DNA of 15,263 nt from Candidatus Spyradosoma merdigallinarum (GTDB lineage Bacteria; Verrucomicrobiota; Verrucomicrobiia; Opitutales; UBA953). Positions 6,510-13,684 of this stretch are shown piece after piece; position 1 is the first letter of the stretch; every line of letters begins with the position of its first letter. The position numbers were made by a program, and so were the translations under genes. The stretch spans positions 1-15,263 of the forward strand of contig DVOG01000056.1 of assembly GCA_018713755.1 (NCBI GenBank), in the 5' to 3' direction. The notes beneath the pieces are model-generated. The model saw only the letters and a list, made by a program, of their open reading frames with translations, made no database searches and was not told where the DNA came from.

Positions 6510-7196
6510 TCATTTGCGGCGGCGACGCGAGGCGACGAGCGCCAGCGCGCCCAAACCCGCGAGCAGGCCGAACGCCGACGGCTCCGGAATCATCGAAGCC
6601 ATTTCGGCGGTCGTGAGCACGGCGTTGTAGACGCCGACGTCCATCGTTCCGCCCTGGTGTTGCGATTCGCCGCCGCTCCAGTGCCCGACGTACAGGCCGT
6701 TGACCGTGCTCGTCGACATGCCGGTCGTCTGCGCGACCAGGACGACTTCGTTGCCGGCCTCCGTCTGTTCGTAGAGGCTCGCCGTTCCGCTCTGAACCGT
6801 GAGGAACAGAACCGTGTCGAACGCACCACTCGCGCCGTAGGATTTCGCGTCGTCGTAGTTCTCGCCCGCCTGCTGGTTGGTCGCGGAGCCGCCCGACGTG
6901 AACGTCGTCGCGTGCCATTCCGCGTTGTTGGCGTTCTTGCCCCAGCCGAACGTCGCGGCGGAGTTCGCATAGCCGTTCCCGTCCGTGGTCGTGAACCAGC
7001 CGATCGGACCGTTCGCGGCCTGCCAGCCGGAGAGATCGATCTTGACGGTGAAGCCGTCGCTGATCGTCACGCCAGTGATATTGTAGGTATTGGATCCCGT
7101 CAGGCTGATGCCCGTCTGGGACCAAATCAGGTCCGCCGCGTTGGCGAACGCTGTGCCGGCGGCGATGAGCGCCGCAGTTGCGATGTAGTGTTTCAT
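6510..7196 (-). CDS. Secreted PEP-CTERM protein with LamG/lectin-like domain
   Basis: The 228-residue product has a signal peptide (MKHYIATAALIAAGTAFANA, cleaved near 20). A beta-rich body follows that is low in charge and rich in Gly, Thr, Ser and Asn. The C-terminal sorting signal has Pro-Glu-Pro at 204-206, a hydrophobic segment at about 208-222 and the basic tail RRRRK. DVGVYNAVLTTAEM (about 186-199) resembles the end of LamG-type (concanavalin A-like) domains, where YNRALSxxEI is common. PEP-CTERM proteins are handled by exosortase and are usually surface or matrix proteins; no exosortase gene is in the window. The gene stands alone, divergent from priA and closed by its own terminators. 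The start at 7196 is set by the signal peptide; no Shine-Dalgarno is seen. The ligand is unknown. Confidence 0.88.
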   Translation of the reverse strand: MKHYIATAALIAAGTAFANAADLIWSQTGISLTGSNTYNITGVTISDGFTVKIDLSGWQAANGPIGWFTTTDGNGYANSAATFGWGKNANNAEWHATTFTSGGSATNQQAGENYDDAKSYGASGAFDTVLFLTVQSGTASLYEQTEAGNEVVLVAQTTGMSTSTVNGLYVGHWSGGESQHQGGTMDVGVYNAVLTTAEMASMIPEPSAFGLLAGLGALALVASRRRRK

Positions 7197-7435
7197 CGTA
7201 GTGTGTGTGGGTGGATATAGTTTGCTTTTTAAGAAACGGGAACGGCGCGAGCGGGAAACGACCCCGCAACGGCTGTCTCATTTCTTGGAGACCGATTTTG
7301 ACAAAAAAAAAAAGTGCGCCCGCAAGTTTTTTTCCTTCTTTCGCCTTTTCTTGGCTCAAAAAAACTTCTCCGCGCCGAACGGGAACGCGCGGAAAGGCTT
7401 GCTTGCGCGCGGGAACGCGCGTTTCATTGGCGCGC
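7197..7435. promoter_or_regulatory. Divergent intergenic region between the PEP-CTERM gene and priA
   Basis: This 239-bp gap must hold promoters for both flanking genes. On the minus strand a TATATC lies about 20 nt before the PEP-CTERM start, with a weak TTCCCG 17 nt further up. On the plus side there is an A11 tract (7303-7313) and a T7 tract (7327-7333), likely bent DNA. Two hairpins follow: TCCGCGC/GCGCGGA (7369-7375 with 7387-7393) and GCGCG-CGGGAA-CGCGC just before priA. Three motif copies (7238, 7381, 7411) all point the same way. No promoter is convincing. Confidence 0.4.
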
Positions 7436-9754
7436 ATGACGGACTGGTTTCCGGAGACGATTCCCGACGACGACGATGCCGCCGGCGGAGCGGACGCTCC
7501 CGCCGAGGACGCGCGCGGCGCGGAATTCGTCGAAGTCATGCCCTTCGACGCCGGCGGCAAGCGCTACACCTACCGTGTTCCCGCGGAGCTGGCGGGAAAA
7601 ATCGCTCCCGGCTCCCTCATGCGCGTGCCGCTGGGCGCGCGCGTGAACGACGGCGTCGTGTGGCGGCTCGGCGCCGTTCCCGCGGCGGCGTGGGCGAAAA
7701 AAGTCCGCGACGTCGCGGAGCTGCGCTGCGGCGTTCCCGTGCTGACGCCCGACGCGCTGAAGCTCTGCGAATGGATTTCCGCCTACTACGCCGCGCCGCT
7801 CAACAGCGTGCTGCTGACGCTGCTGCCGAGCGTCGTGCGCCGCGGCGTGCGTCCCGTCGCGGAAAAGCGCGTCGCGCTCGCGCGGGAACTCTCGCCCGAG
7901 GCGCTCGAAAAGCTGCGCCGCCGCGCGAAGAAACAGGCGGCGCTCTACGATTTTCTCGCGGAGAAAAAAGGCGCGGTTCTGCGGAGCGCGCTGCCGTTTT
8001 CCGCCGCGGTCGTCGACGCGCTCGTGCTCGCGGGCATCGCGGAGGAAAGCGTTTCCGAAAAGATGCGCCTCGCCTACGACGACGAGTTCGAAGGCGGAGC
8101 GCGCGGGACCGCCGTCGCCGCGCTCCCGCCCGAGCTGAACGCGGAGCAGCGCGCGGCGCTCGACGCGATCTGCGCTTCGATCGACGAAAAAAAATACCGC
8201 ACGCACCTGCTTCACGGCGTGACGGGATCGGGAAAAACGGAAGTCTACATCGGCGCCGTGCGCAAAGTTCTCGCCGAGGGCGGAAGCGCGATTTTTCTCG
8301 TCCCCGAAGTCGCGCTCACGCCGCAGACCTCGTCGCGCCTGCGGGAACGCCTCGCGGACTGCGCGACGCGCATCGTCGTCTGGCACAGCAATCTGTCTTC
8401 CGGCGAACGCCACAACGCGTGGATGGCGGCGGCGAAAGGCGAGGCGCGGCTGCTCATCGGCGCGCGCTCGGCGATTTTCGCGCCGATGCGGAACCTGCGC
8501 CTGATCGTCGTGGACGAGGAGCACGAGCCTTCGTTCAAGCAGAGCGAAACGCCGTTTTACCACGGGCGCGACGTGGCGGTTTTCCGCGCGCACCTCTGCG
8601 GCGCGGTCTGCGTGCTCGGCTCGGCGACGCCTTCGCTCGAAAGCTTCTACAACGCGAAAATCGGAAAATACGCGCTCAACCGCATCGAAAAGCGCGTGGA
8701 CGACCGCGCGTTCCCGCCGATGAAAATCGTCGACATGCGCCGCGAAATGCTTCACGCGGAGGGGCAGACGACGTTTTCCCGCCCGCTCGCCGACGCGCTG
8801 CGGGAACGCCTCGAGCGGCGGGAACAGAGCATTCTTTTCCTCAATCGCCGCGGCTATTCCCGCGCGCTGATCTGCCCGGACTGCGGGCACGTGATCGCGT
8901 GCCCGCACTGCTCCGCGCCGCTGACGTATCACCGCGCGGACGAACTGCTGCGCTGCCACCTCTGCGGACACGTCGAACCCGCGGCGACGCGCTGCCCTGC
9001 CTGCGGCTCGGCGAACATCCGCCGCCGCGGCTTCGGCACGCAGCGCGCGGAGGAAATCCTGAAGCATCTTTTCCCGGACGCGGTTTCCGTGCGGCTCGAC
9101 GCGGACGCGATGGCGAAGAAGAACGAGTTCCGGAAAATCCTCGGCGATTTCCGCGCGGGAAAAATCGACATTCTGCTCGGCACGCAGATGATCGCCAAGG
9201 GGCTGGACTTCCCGCGCGTCACGCTCGTGGGCATCCTCGACGCCGATTTGTCGCTGCACGTTCCCGACTTCCGCGCGGCGGAGCGCACGTTCCAGCTGCT
9301 GGTGCAAGTCGCGGGAAGAGCCGGGCGCGGCGACCTCGCCGGCGAAGTCATCGTGCAGACGTTCACGCCGTCCGCCGCGCCGATTCAGTTCGCGAAGCGC
9401 GCGGACTTCGACGAATTTCTGGAAGACGAGCTGGAGCGCCGGCGCGAGTTCGGCTACCCGCCGCTGCGCCACGTGATACGCCACGTCTTCCGCGGGAACG
9501 ACGCGCTGCGCGTCGAGGAAACCGCCGAACGCTGGGCGGAATTTCTCGAAAACGCCGCGGCGGGGCTTTTCGAAATCCGCGGTCCCGCGCCCTGCCCGAC
9601 GGAAAAAATCCAGGACAACTACCGCATTCACGTCTGGTATTTCTGCGAAAACGTCGTGCGCGCGAGCGCGCGCCTGACGGAGCTGCGCGCCGCGTTCCCG
9701 CAGCCCGAAGACGTCATCGACGTCATCGACGTCGACCCGATAGACGTCGGCTGA
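7436..9754 (+). CDS. priA: Primosomal replication restart helicase PriA
   Basis: This 772-residue superfamily 2 helicase reloads the replisome at stalled or collapsed forks. An acidic N-terminal leader is followed by the DNA-binding domain (about 30-130), then Walker A GVTGSGKT (261-268), PEVALTPQ (290-297), GARSAIFAP (342-350), DEEH (360-363) and GSATPS (395-400). The zinc-binding insert has all eight expected cysteines (480, 483, 489, 492, 507, 510, 520, 523). Motif V GTQMIAKGLDFP (582-593) and motif VI QVAGRAGRG (624-632) follow. The start at 7436 is chosen because the frame upstream is low complexity; a later start is possible, since conserved sequence begins near residue 30. There is no ribosome binding site. 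The C-terminus ends in a short repeat (VIDVIDVDPIDVG). It is transcribed away from the PEP-CTERM gene and closed by a terminator. Confidence 0.96.
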   Translation: MTDWFPETIPDDDDAAGGADAPAEDARGAEFVEVMPFDAGGKRYTYRVPAELAGKIAPGSLMRVPLGARVNDGVVWRLGAVPAAAWAKKVRDVAELRCGVPVLTPDALKLCEWISAYYAAPLNSVLLTLLPSVVRRGVRPVAEKRVALARELSPEALEKLRRRAKKQAALYDFLAEKKGAVLRSALPFSAAVVDALVLAGIAEESVSEKMRLAYDDEFEGGARGTAVAALPPELNAEQRAALDAICASIDEKKYRTHLLHGVTGSGKTEVYIGAVRKVLAEGGSAIFLVPEVALTPQTSSRLRERLADCATRIVVWHSNLSSGERHNAWMAAAKGEARLLIGARSAIFAPMRNLRLIVVDEEHEPSFKQSETPFYHGRDVAVFRAHLCGAVCVLGSATPSLESFYNAKIGKYALNRIEKRVDDRAFPPMKIVDMRREMLHAEGQTTFSRPLADALRERLERREQSILFLNRRGYSRALICPDCGHVIACPHCSAPLTYHRADELLRCHLCGHVEPAATRCPACGSANIRRRGFGTQRAEEILKHLFPDAVSVRLDADAMAKKNEFRKILGDFRAGKIDILLGTQMIAKGLDFPRVTLVGILDADLSLHVPDFRAAERTFQLLVQVAGRAGRGDLAGEVIVQTFTPSAAPIQFAKRADFDEFLEDELERRREFGYPPLRHVIRHVFRGNDALRVEETAERWAEFLENAAAGLFEIRGPAPCPTEKIQDNYRIHVWYFCENVVRASARLTELRAAFPQPEDVIDVIDVDPIDVG

Positions 9755-9792
9755 GCGGCGGGAACGCCGCGCGTTTTTCTCTTTTTTTTTTT
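9755..9792 (+). terminator. Intrinsic terminator of priA with GGAA tetraloop
   Basis: GCGGCG-GGAA-CGCCGC (9755-9770) starts directly after the TGA. It is a perfect 6-bp stem closed by a GNRA-type tetraloop that is the centre of the dispersed motif. T5 and T11 tracts follow (9774-9778, 9782-9792). Confidence 0.85.
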
Positions 9793-9807
9793 CCGCGAAG
9801 CGAAGCT

Positions 9808-10263
9808 ATGGGAAGCGACATCGAAATCCGAAAATACGCGCCGACGGACAAGGCCGCCGCGCTGAACCTGATCCGGCTGAACACGCCGCAATTTTTCGCG
9901 CCGGCGGAAACGGAGGAATTCGGCCGCTATCTGGACATGTATCCGGAAACTTATTACATGCTGCTGCTGGACGGAGAAATCGCCGGCGGGGGCGGCGTCT
10001 TCTTCGCGGAAGGCGGGAACGCCGCGTCGCTGGCTTGGGGCATGATTCATCCCGCGCACCAGCGGAAAGCGCTGGGAACGGCGCTGACGCGCTTTCGGCT
10101 GGAAAAAATCCGCGCGGCGGGCATCGGGAAAATCACGGTCCGGACTTCGCAGCGCGTCTGGAAATTCTACGAGAAACAGGGCTTCGCGCTGACCGAAACG
10201 CAGAAGGATTTCTGGGGCGAAGGGCTGGATCTTTACGCGATGGAATTTCGCGGGAACGGCTGA
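9808..10263 (+). CDS. GNAT-family N-acetyltransferase
   Basis: This 151-residue product has the single-domain GNAT layout. It shows a beta strand with DGEIAGGGGVFF (about 55-66), then motif A around MIHPAHQRKALGTAL (79-93), where the acetyl-CoA pyrophosphate loop QxxGxG appears as QRKALG with Ala for the first Gly. An IxVRTSxRVWKFYEKQGF block follows (109-126), the usual motif B. The substrate cannot be told; family members acetylate amines on proteins, antibiotics or metabolites. The start at 9808 follows the priA terminator by 15 nt, with only a weak GAAG upstream. It faces the next gene tail to tail with a 16-nt gap. The last codons and the stop are flanked by two motif copies (10252, 10269), so the C-terminal RGNG is motif-encoded. 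Confidence 0.9.
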   Translation: MGSDIEIRKYAPTDKAAALNLIRLNTPQFFAPAETEEFGRYLDMYPETYYMLLLDGEIAGGGGVFFAEGGNAASLAWGMIHPAHQRKALGTALTRFRLEKIRAAGIGKITVRTSQRVWKFYEKQGFALTETQKDFWGEGLDLYAMEFRGNG

Positions 10264-10279
10264 GCGGCGGGAACGCGCC

Positions 10280-10669
10280 TCAGGCGGCGGCTTTCTTTCC
10301 CGGCGGTTTTTGCGCCGCGTCCTTCCGGAAAGCGGAAAGCGCCGCGGCGACGATCGCGTCCGCCGCGCCTTCGACGCCGAGCTGCGCGAGCTGGGCGACG
10401 CGGAAGTTCCGCCGCAGAAGCGCGATCTGCGCGAGCACGAAGCAGACGTGCATCGCGAACGTGATCGCGCCCATCGACCACGTCGCTCCCGGGCAAATGC
10501 TGATGACGTAGGGCACGCACGAAATCGGCGAAACGCCCAAGTCGGCTTTCGTCGAAAACGCGATGCCGAGCGCCATGACGAAAAGGCTGAACGCCAGGAG
10601 AAGACAGCGCGCGAAGACCTCTCCCGCGCCTCTGCGGGAACGCTGCCGCTTTGATTTTTCCGACTGCAT
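10280..10669 (-). CDS. Shortened YczE/DUF6198-type membrane protein
   Basis: The 129-residue product has a basic N-terminus, then hydrophobic segments at about 22-41, 46-59 and 65-85. ALGIAFSTKADLGVSPIS (33-50) and the following PYVIS match the first half of the YczE/YitT-like family (DUF6198 in some databases), whose members have about 200-220 residues and more membrane spans. Here the family pattern stops near RRNFRVAQLAQL (about 86-97). An Ala-rich soluble tail ending KPPGKKAAA replaces the second half. The next gene ends 16 nt away, so there is no room for the missing part. It may be a decayed remnant or a short variant. The function of the family is poorly known. No ribosome binding site is seen. 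Confidence 0.65.
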   Translation of the reverse strand: MQSEKSKRQRSRRGAGEVFARCLLLAFSLFVMALGIAFSTKADLGVSPISCVPYVISICPGATWSMGAITFAMHVCFVLAQIALLRRNFRVAQLAQLGVEGAADAIVAAALSAFRKDAAQKPPGKKAAA

Positions 10670-10733
10670 CGGAATGCTTTACGCCCGCCGTTCCCGCCTG
10701 TCAAGAACAAGCCCCCGCGGAAAATTTCCGGCG

Positions 10734-10754
10734 CGCGGGAACGCCTTTCCCGCG
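10734..10754. repeat. 8-bp hairpin from a motif copy
   Basis: CGCGGGAA and TTCCCGCG pair around a 5-nt loop, next to the DUF481 terminator and in front of the YczE-like gene (minus strand). A further inverted copy lies at 10690. It may be part of the leader of that gene or a second terminator arm. Confidence 0.5.
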
Positions 10755-10758
10755 AAAG

Positions 10759-10798
10759 AAAAAAGCCCCGCCGGGAGCGTTCCCGCGGCGGAGCTTTT
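10759..10798 (-). terminator. Strong intrinsic terminator of the DUF481 gene
   Basis: On the minus strand a 13-bp stem (10798-10786 with 10773-10761, one G-T pair) encloses a 12-nt loop that contains a motif copy. Six T residues follow (10764-10759). The stem also ends in TTTT on the plus strand, so it could work in both directions. Confidence 0.88.
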
Positions 10799-10830
10799 CG
10801 TCTTCGTTTTTCCTTTTTTTTTCGGAAAAA

Positions 10831-11937
10831 TCAGTTCCACGTGAACACGAGCTTCACGTAGTAAGTCGTGTCGAGGTGTTCCTTGGAAGCGGTTTCCGCG
10901 CGGTATTCGTTTTTCATGCCGATGCGGAGATCCATGTTGTCGATTCCGTCGACTTTCAGGTCGAGGTAGCTTTCGTGCGTCACGATGTAATCGCCGAAGA
11001 AATCTTCGAACGCGGGCGTGTAGGCGATGTCGGTGACGACCGTGCCCCAGCTCCACGCGTAATCGTGATGCAGGCCGAAGTCCATGCCGATGGCGGAGGT
11101 GTCGTCGGGATTGTCGAACGAGCCGTCGTGCATGTAGTCCTTGTAGGTCTCGTAGCGGTAGGAAATGCCGCAGCGCACGGAGAGGTGCCAGTCGGAATCG
11201 TCGATGAGCTTGACGCCGAGGCCCGCCGCGGAGGTCGACAGGAAACGGATGTTCTTCACGCGGTCGAAACCGAGGTCCTCGCGCGCATACCAGAAGAATT
11301 CCGGCAGAATGTCCGCGGAATAATCGACGCCGCAGTGCAGGTCGTCCGCCGACTTCGACCAGTCGCCGCCGGCGCCGTCGTCCTTCGTTTTTCCGTAATT
11401 GTAGTTCGCGTAGAATTTGAGCGTGTCCTCCGAGGTCTTGCGCAGAGCTTCGGCGGAAACGCCGGCGGAAAGGCTTTCCACGTTGCCCGTCGTGCCGAGC
11501 AGCGACGCGCCGACGGAGTAGCTCCATTTGCTCGCGAGCAGTTTTTCCTCCGGAGAAAGCTCGCCTTCCTTCCAGGAATCGGAGAGCTGGCCGATTTCGA
11601 AGCTGCCGGCAACGCTCCCGCCGTCGATCTTCACCGTCCCGTCCTGCGCGGGAACGATTTTTCCGAACACGGTGTTCTTGTCCGAGGTGCGGACGAACAC
11701 CGGCTTGTCCGTGCGGACGGAGACGGCTTCGCTCTGCTTGATCTTCGTCGCGCCGGAAGCGTCCGAAGCGCCGGAGAGCGTGATGACGCCGCCGCCGATG
11801 CTTTCGATTTCGCCGACGTAGACGGAGCCGTCGCGGCATTTGACTTCGTCCGCCGAAGCCGAAGCGCACGAGAGCGCCGCGGCGGCAGCGACGAAGAGAA
11901 CTTTGCTGCCGTGTTTCATGAGCATGTCTTTTTGCAT
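10831..11937 (-). CDS. DUF481-family outer membrane protein
   Basis: The product has 368 residues from the first ATG; starting at the third Met (11919) gives 362 and a cleaner signal peptide (MKHGSKVLFVAAAAAL...ASA). Cleavage is expected near residue 29. Residues 30-120 form a small beta-rich module with repeated DGSVYVGEI-like and VFGKIVPAQDGTVKI segments. From about 138 (KWSYSVGASLLGTTGNVES) the DUF481 pattern begins: alternating polar/apolar strands with many Tyr, Trp and Asp, ending YYVKLVFTWN with aromatic residues as in outer-membrane beta barrels. DUF481 proteins (E. coli YdiY is one) are salt-induced or of unknown role. It follows glnS by 42 nt, but a hairpin with T-rich run between them suggests a separate unit. 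It ends in a strong terminator. Confidence 0.85.
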   Translation of the reverse strand: MQKDMLMKHGSKVLFVAAAAALSCASASADEVKCRDGSVYVGEIESIGGGVITLSGASDASGATKIKQSEAVSVRTDKPVFVRTSDKNTVFGKIVPAQDGTVKIDGGSVAGSFEIGQLSDSWKEGELSPEEKLLASKWSYSVGASLLGTTGNVESLSAGVSAEALRKTSEDTLKFYANYNYGKTKDDGAGGDWSKSADDLHCGVDYSADILPEFFWYAREDLGFDRVKNIRFLSTSAAGLGVKLIDDSDWHLSVRCGISYRYETYKDYMHDGSFDNPDDTSAIGMDFGLHHDYAWSWGTVVTDIAYTPAFEDFFGDYIVTHESYLDLKVDGIDNMDLRIGMKNEYRAETASKEHLDTTYYVKLVFTWN

Positions 11938-11979
11938 GTTTCTGTTATGGGAAAAAGGAGAACGCGGGAACGCGCCGCC

Positions 11980-13665
11980 TCAGAACTTTTTGGAATCCTT
12001 GAGCGTGACGGTGCGGTTGAAGACGGGAGCGCCGGGCGCGGAATCGGGATCCGCGCAGAAGTAGCCGATGCGCTCAAACTGGAAGCGCGCGCCGGCGGGA
12101 ACGTCCGCCAAAGACGGCTCGACGAGCGCCGTCGCGGTCTTAAGCGAATCCGGGTTGAGGTTGTCGCGCCAGTCGCCGCCTTCGGGAACGTCCGTCGGGT
12201 CTTCCTTGACGAAGAGCCGGTCGTAGAGGCGCACTTCCGCGGGAACGGCGTGCGCGGCGGAAACCCAATGAATCGTCGCCTTGACCTTTCTGCCGTCGGG
12301 CGTGTTCCCGCCGCGCGTTTCCGGATCGTAAACGCAACGGACGACGGAGACGTTCCCGTCGGCGTCCTTTTCGCAGCCGACGCAACGGACGACGTAAGCC
12401 CAGCGCAGCCGCACTTCGCGGCCCGGCGTAAGGCGGAAGAATTTCTTCGGCGCGTCTTCCATGAAGTCCTCGCGTTCGATGAAAAGCTCGCGGGAGAACG
12501 GCACGAGGCGCGTTCCCGCGGCTTCATCCTCGGGATTGTTGACGGCGGGAAGATTCTCGACGAGGTGTTCCGGATAATTTTCGATGACGAGCTTCAGCGG
12601 GTTCATCACCGCCATCGCACGCGGGGAGGTTTTGTTCAGATCCGCGCGCACGACGTGCTCGAGCAGAGCGACGTCGGTCATCGAATTGTATTTCGTCACG
12701 CCGATGATTTCGCAGAAATTGCGGATGGATTCCGGCGTGAACCCGCGGCGGCGCAGCCCGCACACAGTGGGCATGCGCGGATCGTCCCAGCCGTTCACGC
12801 GCTTTTCCTGCACGAGCTCGAGCAGGCGCCGCTTGCTCATCACGGTGTAGGTCAGGTTCAGCCGCGCGAACTCGTACTGATGCGGGCGCGACGCCGGCTT
12901 CAGCGTATCGATCACCCAGTCGTAAAACGGGCGGTGCACCTCGAATTCGAGCGTGCAGATGGAGTGCGTGACGCCTTCGATCGCGTCCTCGAGCGGATGC
13001 GCGAAATCATACATCGGGTAGACGAGCCATTTGTCGCCCGTGTTGTGGTGCGCGGTCTTTCGCACGCGGTAAATGACGGGATCGCGCATGTGCATGTTCG
13101 GCGAAGCCATGTCGACTTTCGCGCGCAGCGTCGCCGCGCCCTCGTCGTATTCCCCGCGCGTCATCTTTTCGAACTCGGCGAGATTTTCCTCGACGGAGCG
13201 TTCCCGCCACGGGGACGGCTTTCCGGGCTTCTCGGGAACGCCGCGGTAATCTTTCCATTCCTCGGCGGAAAGATGGCAGACGTAGGCCTTGCCGAGCTTT
13301 ATCAGCCGAATCGCGTAGGCGTAGATTTCGTCGAAGTAATCCGAGGCGTGAAAGTAATTTTCGCCCCAGTCGAAGCCGAGCCAGCGCACGTCGCGCTGAA
13401 TCGCCTCGACGTATTCGACGTCCTCGCGCGTCGGGTTCGTGTCGTCCATCCGCAAATGGCACTCGCCGCCGTATTCCTTCGCCATTCCGAAATCGAGGCA
13501 AATCGCTTTCGCGTGCCCGATGTGCAGATAGCCGTTCGGCTCCGGCGGGAACCGCGTGACGACTTTCGAGACTCTTCCCGCGGCGAGATCCGCGTCGATG
13601 ATTTGGCGGATGAAATGCCGGTTCCCCGCCGGCGCTTCCGCAGGAGGCATGGATGTTTCGCTCAT
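11980..13665 (-). CDS. glnS: Glutaminyl-tRNA synthetase
   Basis: This 561-residue class I enzyme charges tRNA-Gln with glutamine. The catalytic core shows RFPPEPNGYLHIGHAKA (38-54) with HIGH at 48-51. The PPEPNG form and the following RMDDTNP separate GlnRS from GluRS. Further on are YDFAHPLEDAIEGVTHS (about 219-235) and the KMSKS counterpart VMSKRRL (275-281). The C-terminal part (about 345-561) fits the two anticodon-binding beta barrels. Length is close to E. coli GlnRS (about 550), with no extra C-terminal domain. The gene begins 19 nt after the purB stop, so the two are probably co-transcribed. The start at 13665 has no Shine-Dalgarno; Met-6 is an alternative. Confidence 0.97.
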   Translation of the reverse strand: MSETSMPPAEAPAGNRHFIRQIIDADLAAGRVSKVVTRFPPEPNGYLHIGHAKAICLDFGMAKEYGGECHLRMDDTNPTREDVEYVEAIQRDVRWLGFDWGENYFHASDYFDEIYAYAIRLIKLGKAYVCHLSAEEWKDYRGVPEKPGKPSPWRERSVEENLAEFEKMTRGEYDEGAATLRAKVDMASPNMHMRDPVIYRVRKTAHHNTGDKWLVYPMYDFAHPLEDAIEGVTHSICTLEFEVHRPFYDWVIDTLKPASRPHQYEFARLNLTYTVMSKRRLLELVQEKRVNGWDDPRMPTVCGLRRRGFTPESIRNFCEIIGVTKYNSMTDVALLEHVVRADLNKTSPRAMAVMNPLKLVIENYPEHLVENLPAVNNPEDEAAGTRLVPFSRELFIEREDFMEDAPKKFFRLTPGREVRLRWAYVVRCVGCEKDADGNVSVVRCVYDPETRGGNTPDGRKVKATIHWVSAAHAVPAEVRLYDRLFVKEDPTDVPEGGDWRDNLNPDSLKTATALVEPSLADVPAGARFQFERIGYFCADPDSAPGAPVFNRTVTLKDSKKF

Positions 13666-13684
13666 AAGCCGGAACGAGAAAAAA

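Noticed and set aside
7298..7303. Perfect TTGACA -35 box upstream of priA
   Set aside because: At 16-18 nt spacing there is only GC-rich sequence with no -10 resemblance; the match is probably chance next to an A-tract.
7201..10263. One long open frame that would join sequence under priA to the GNAT domain
   Set aside because: The priA motifs are in a different frame. A stop codon and a terminator separate priA from the GNAT gene, so the GNAT protein starts at 9808 and is not a fusion.
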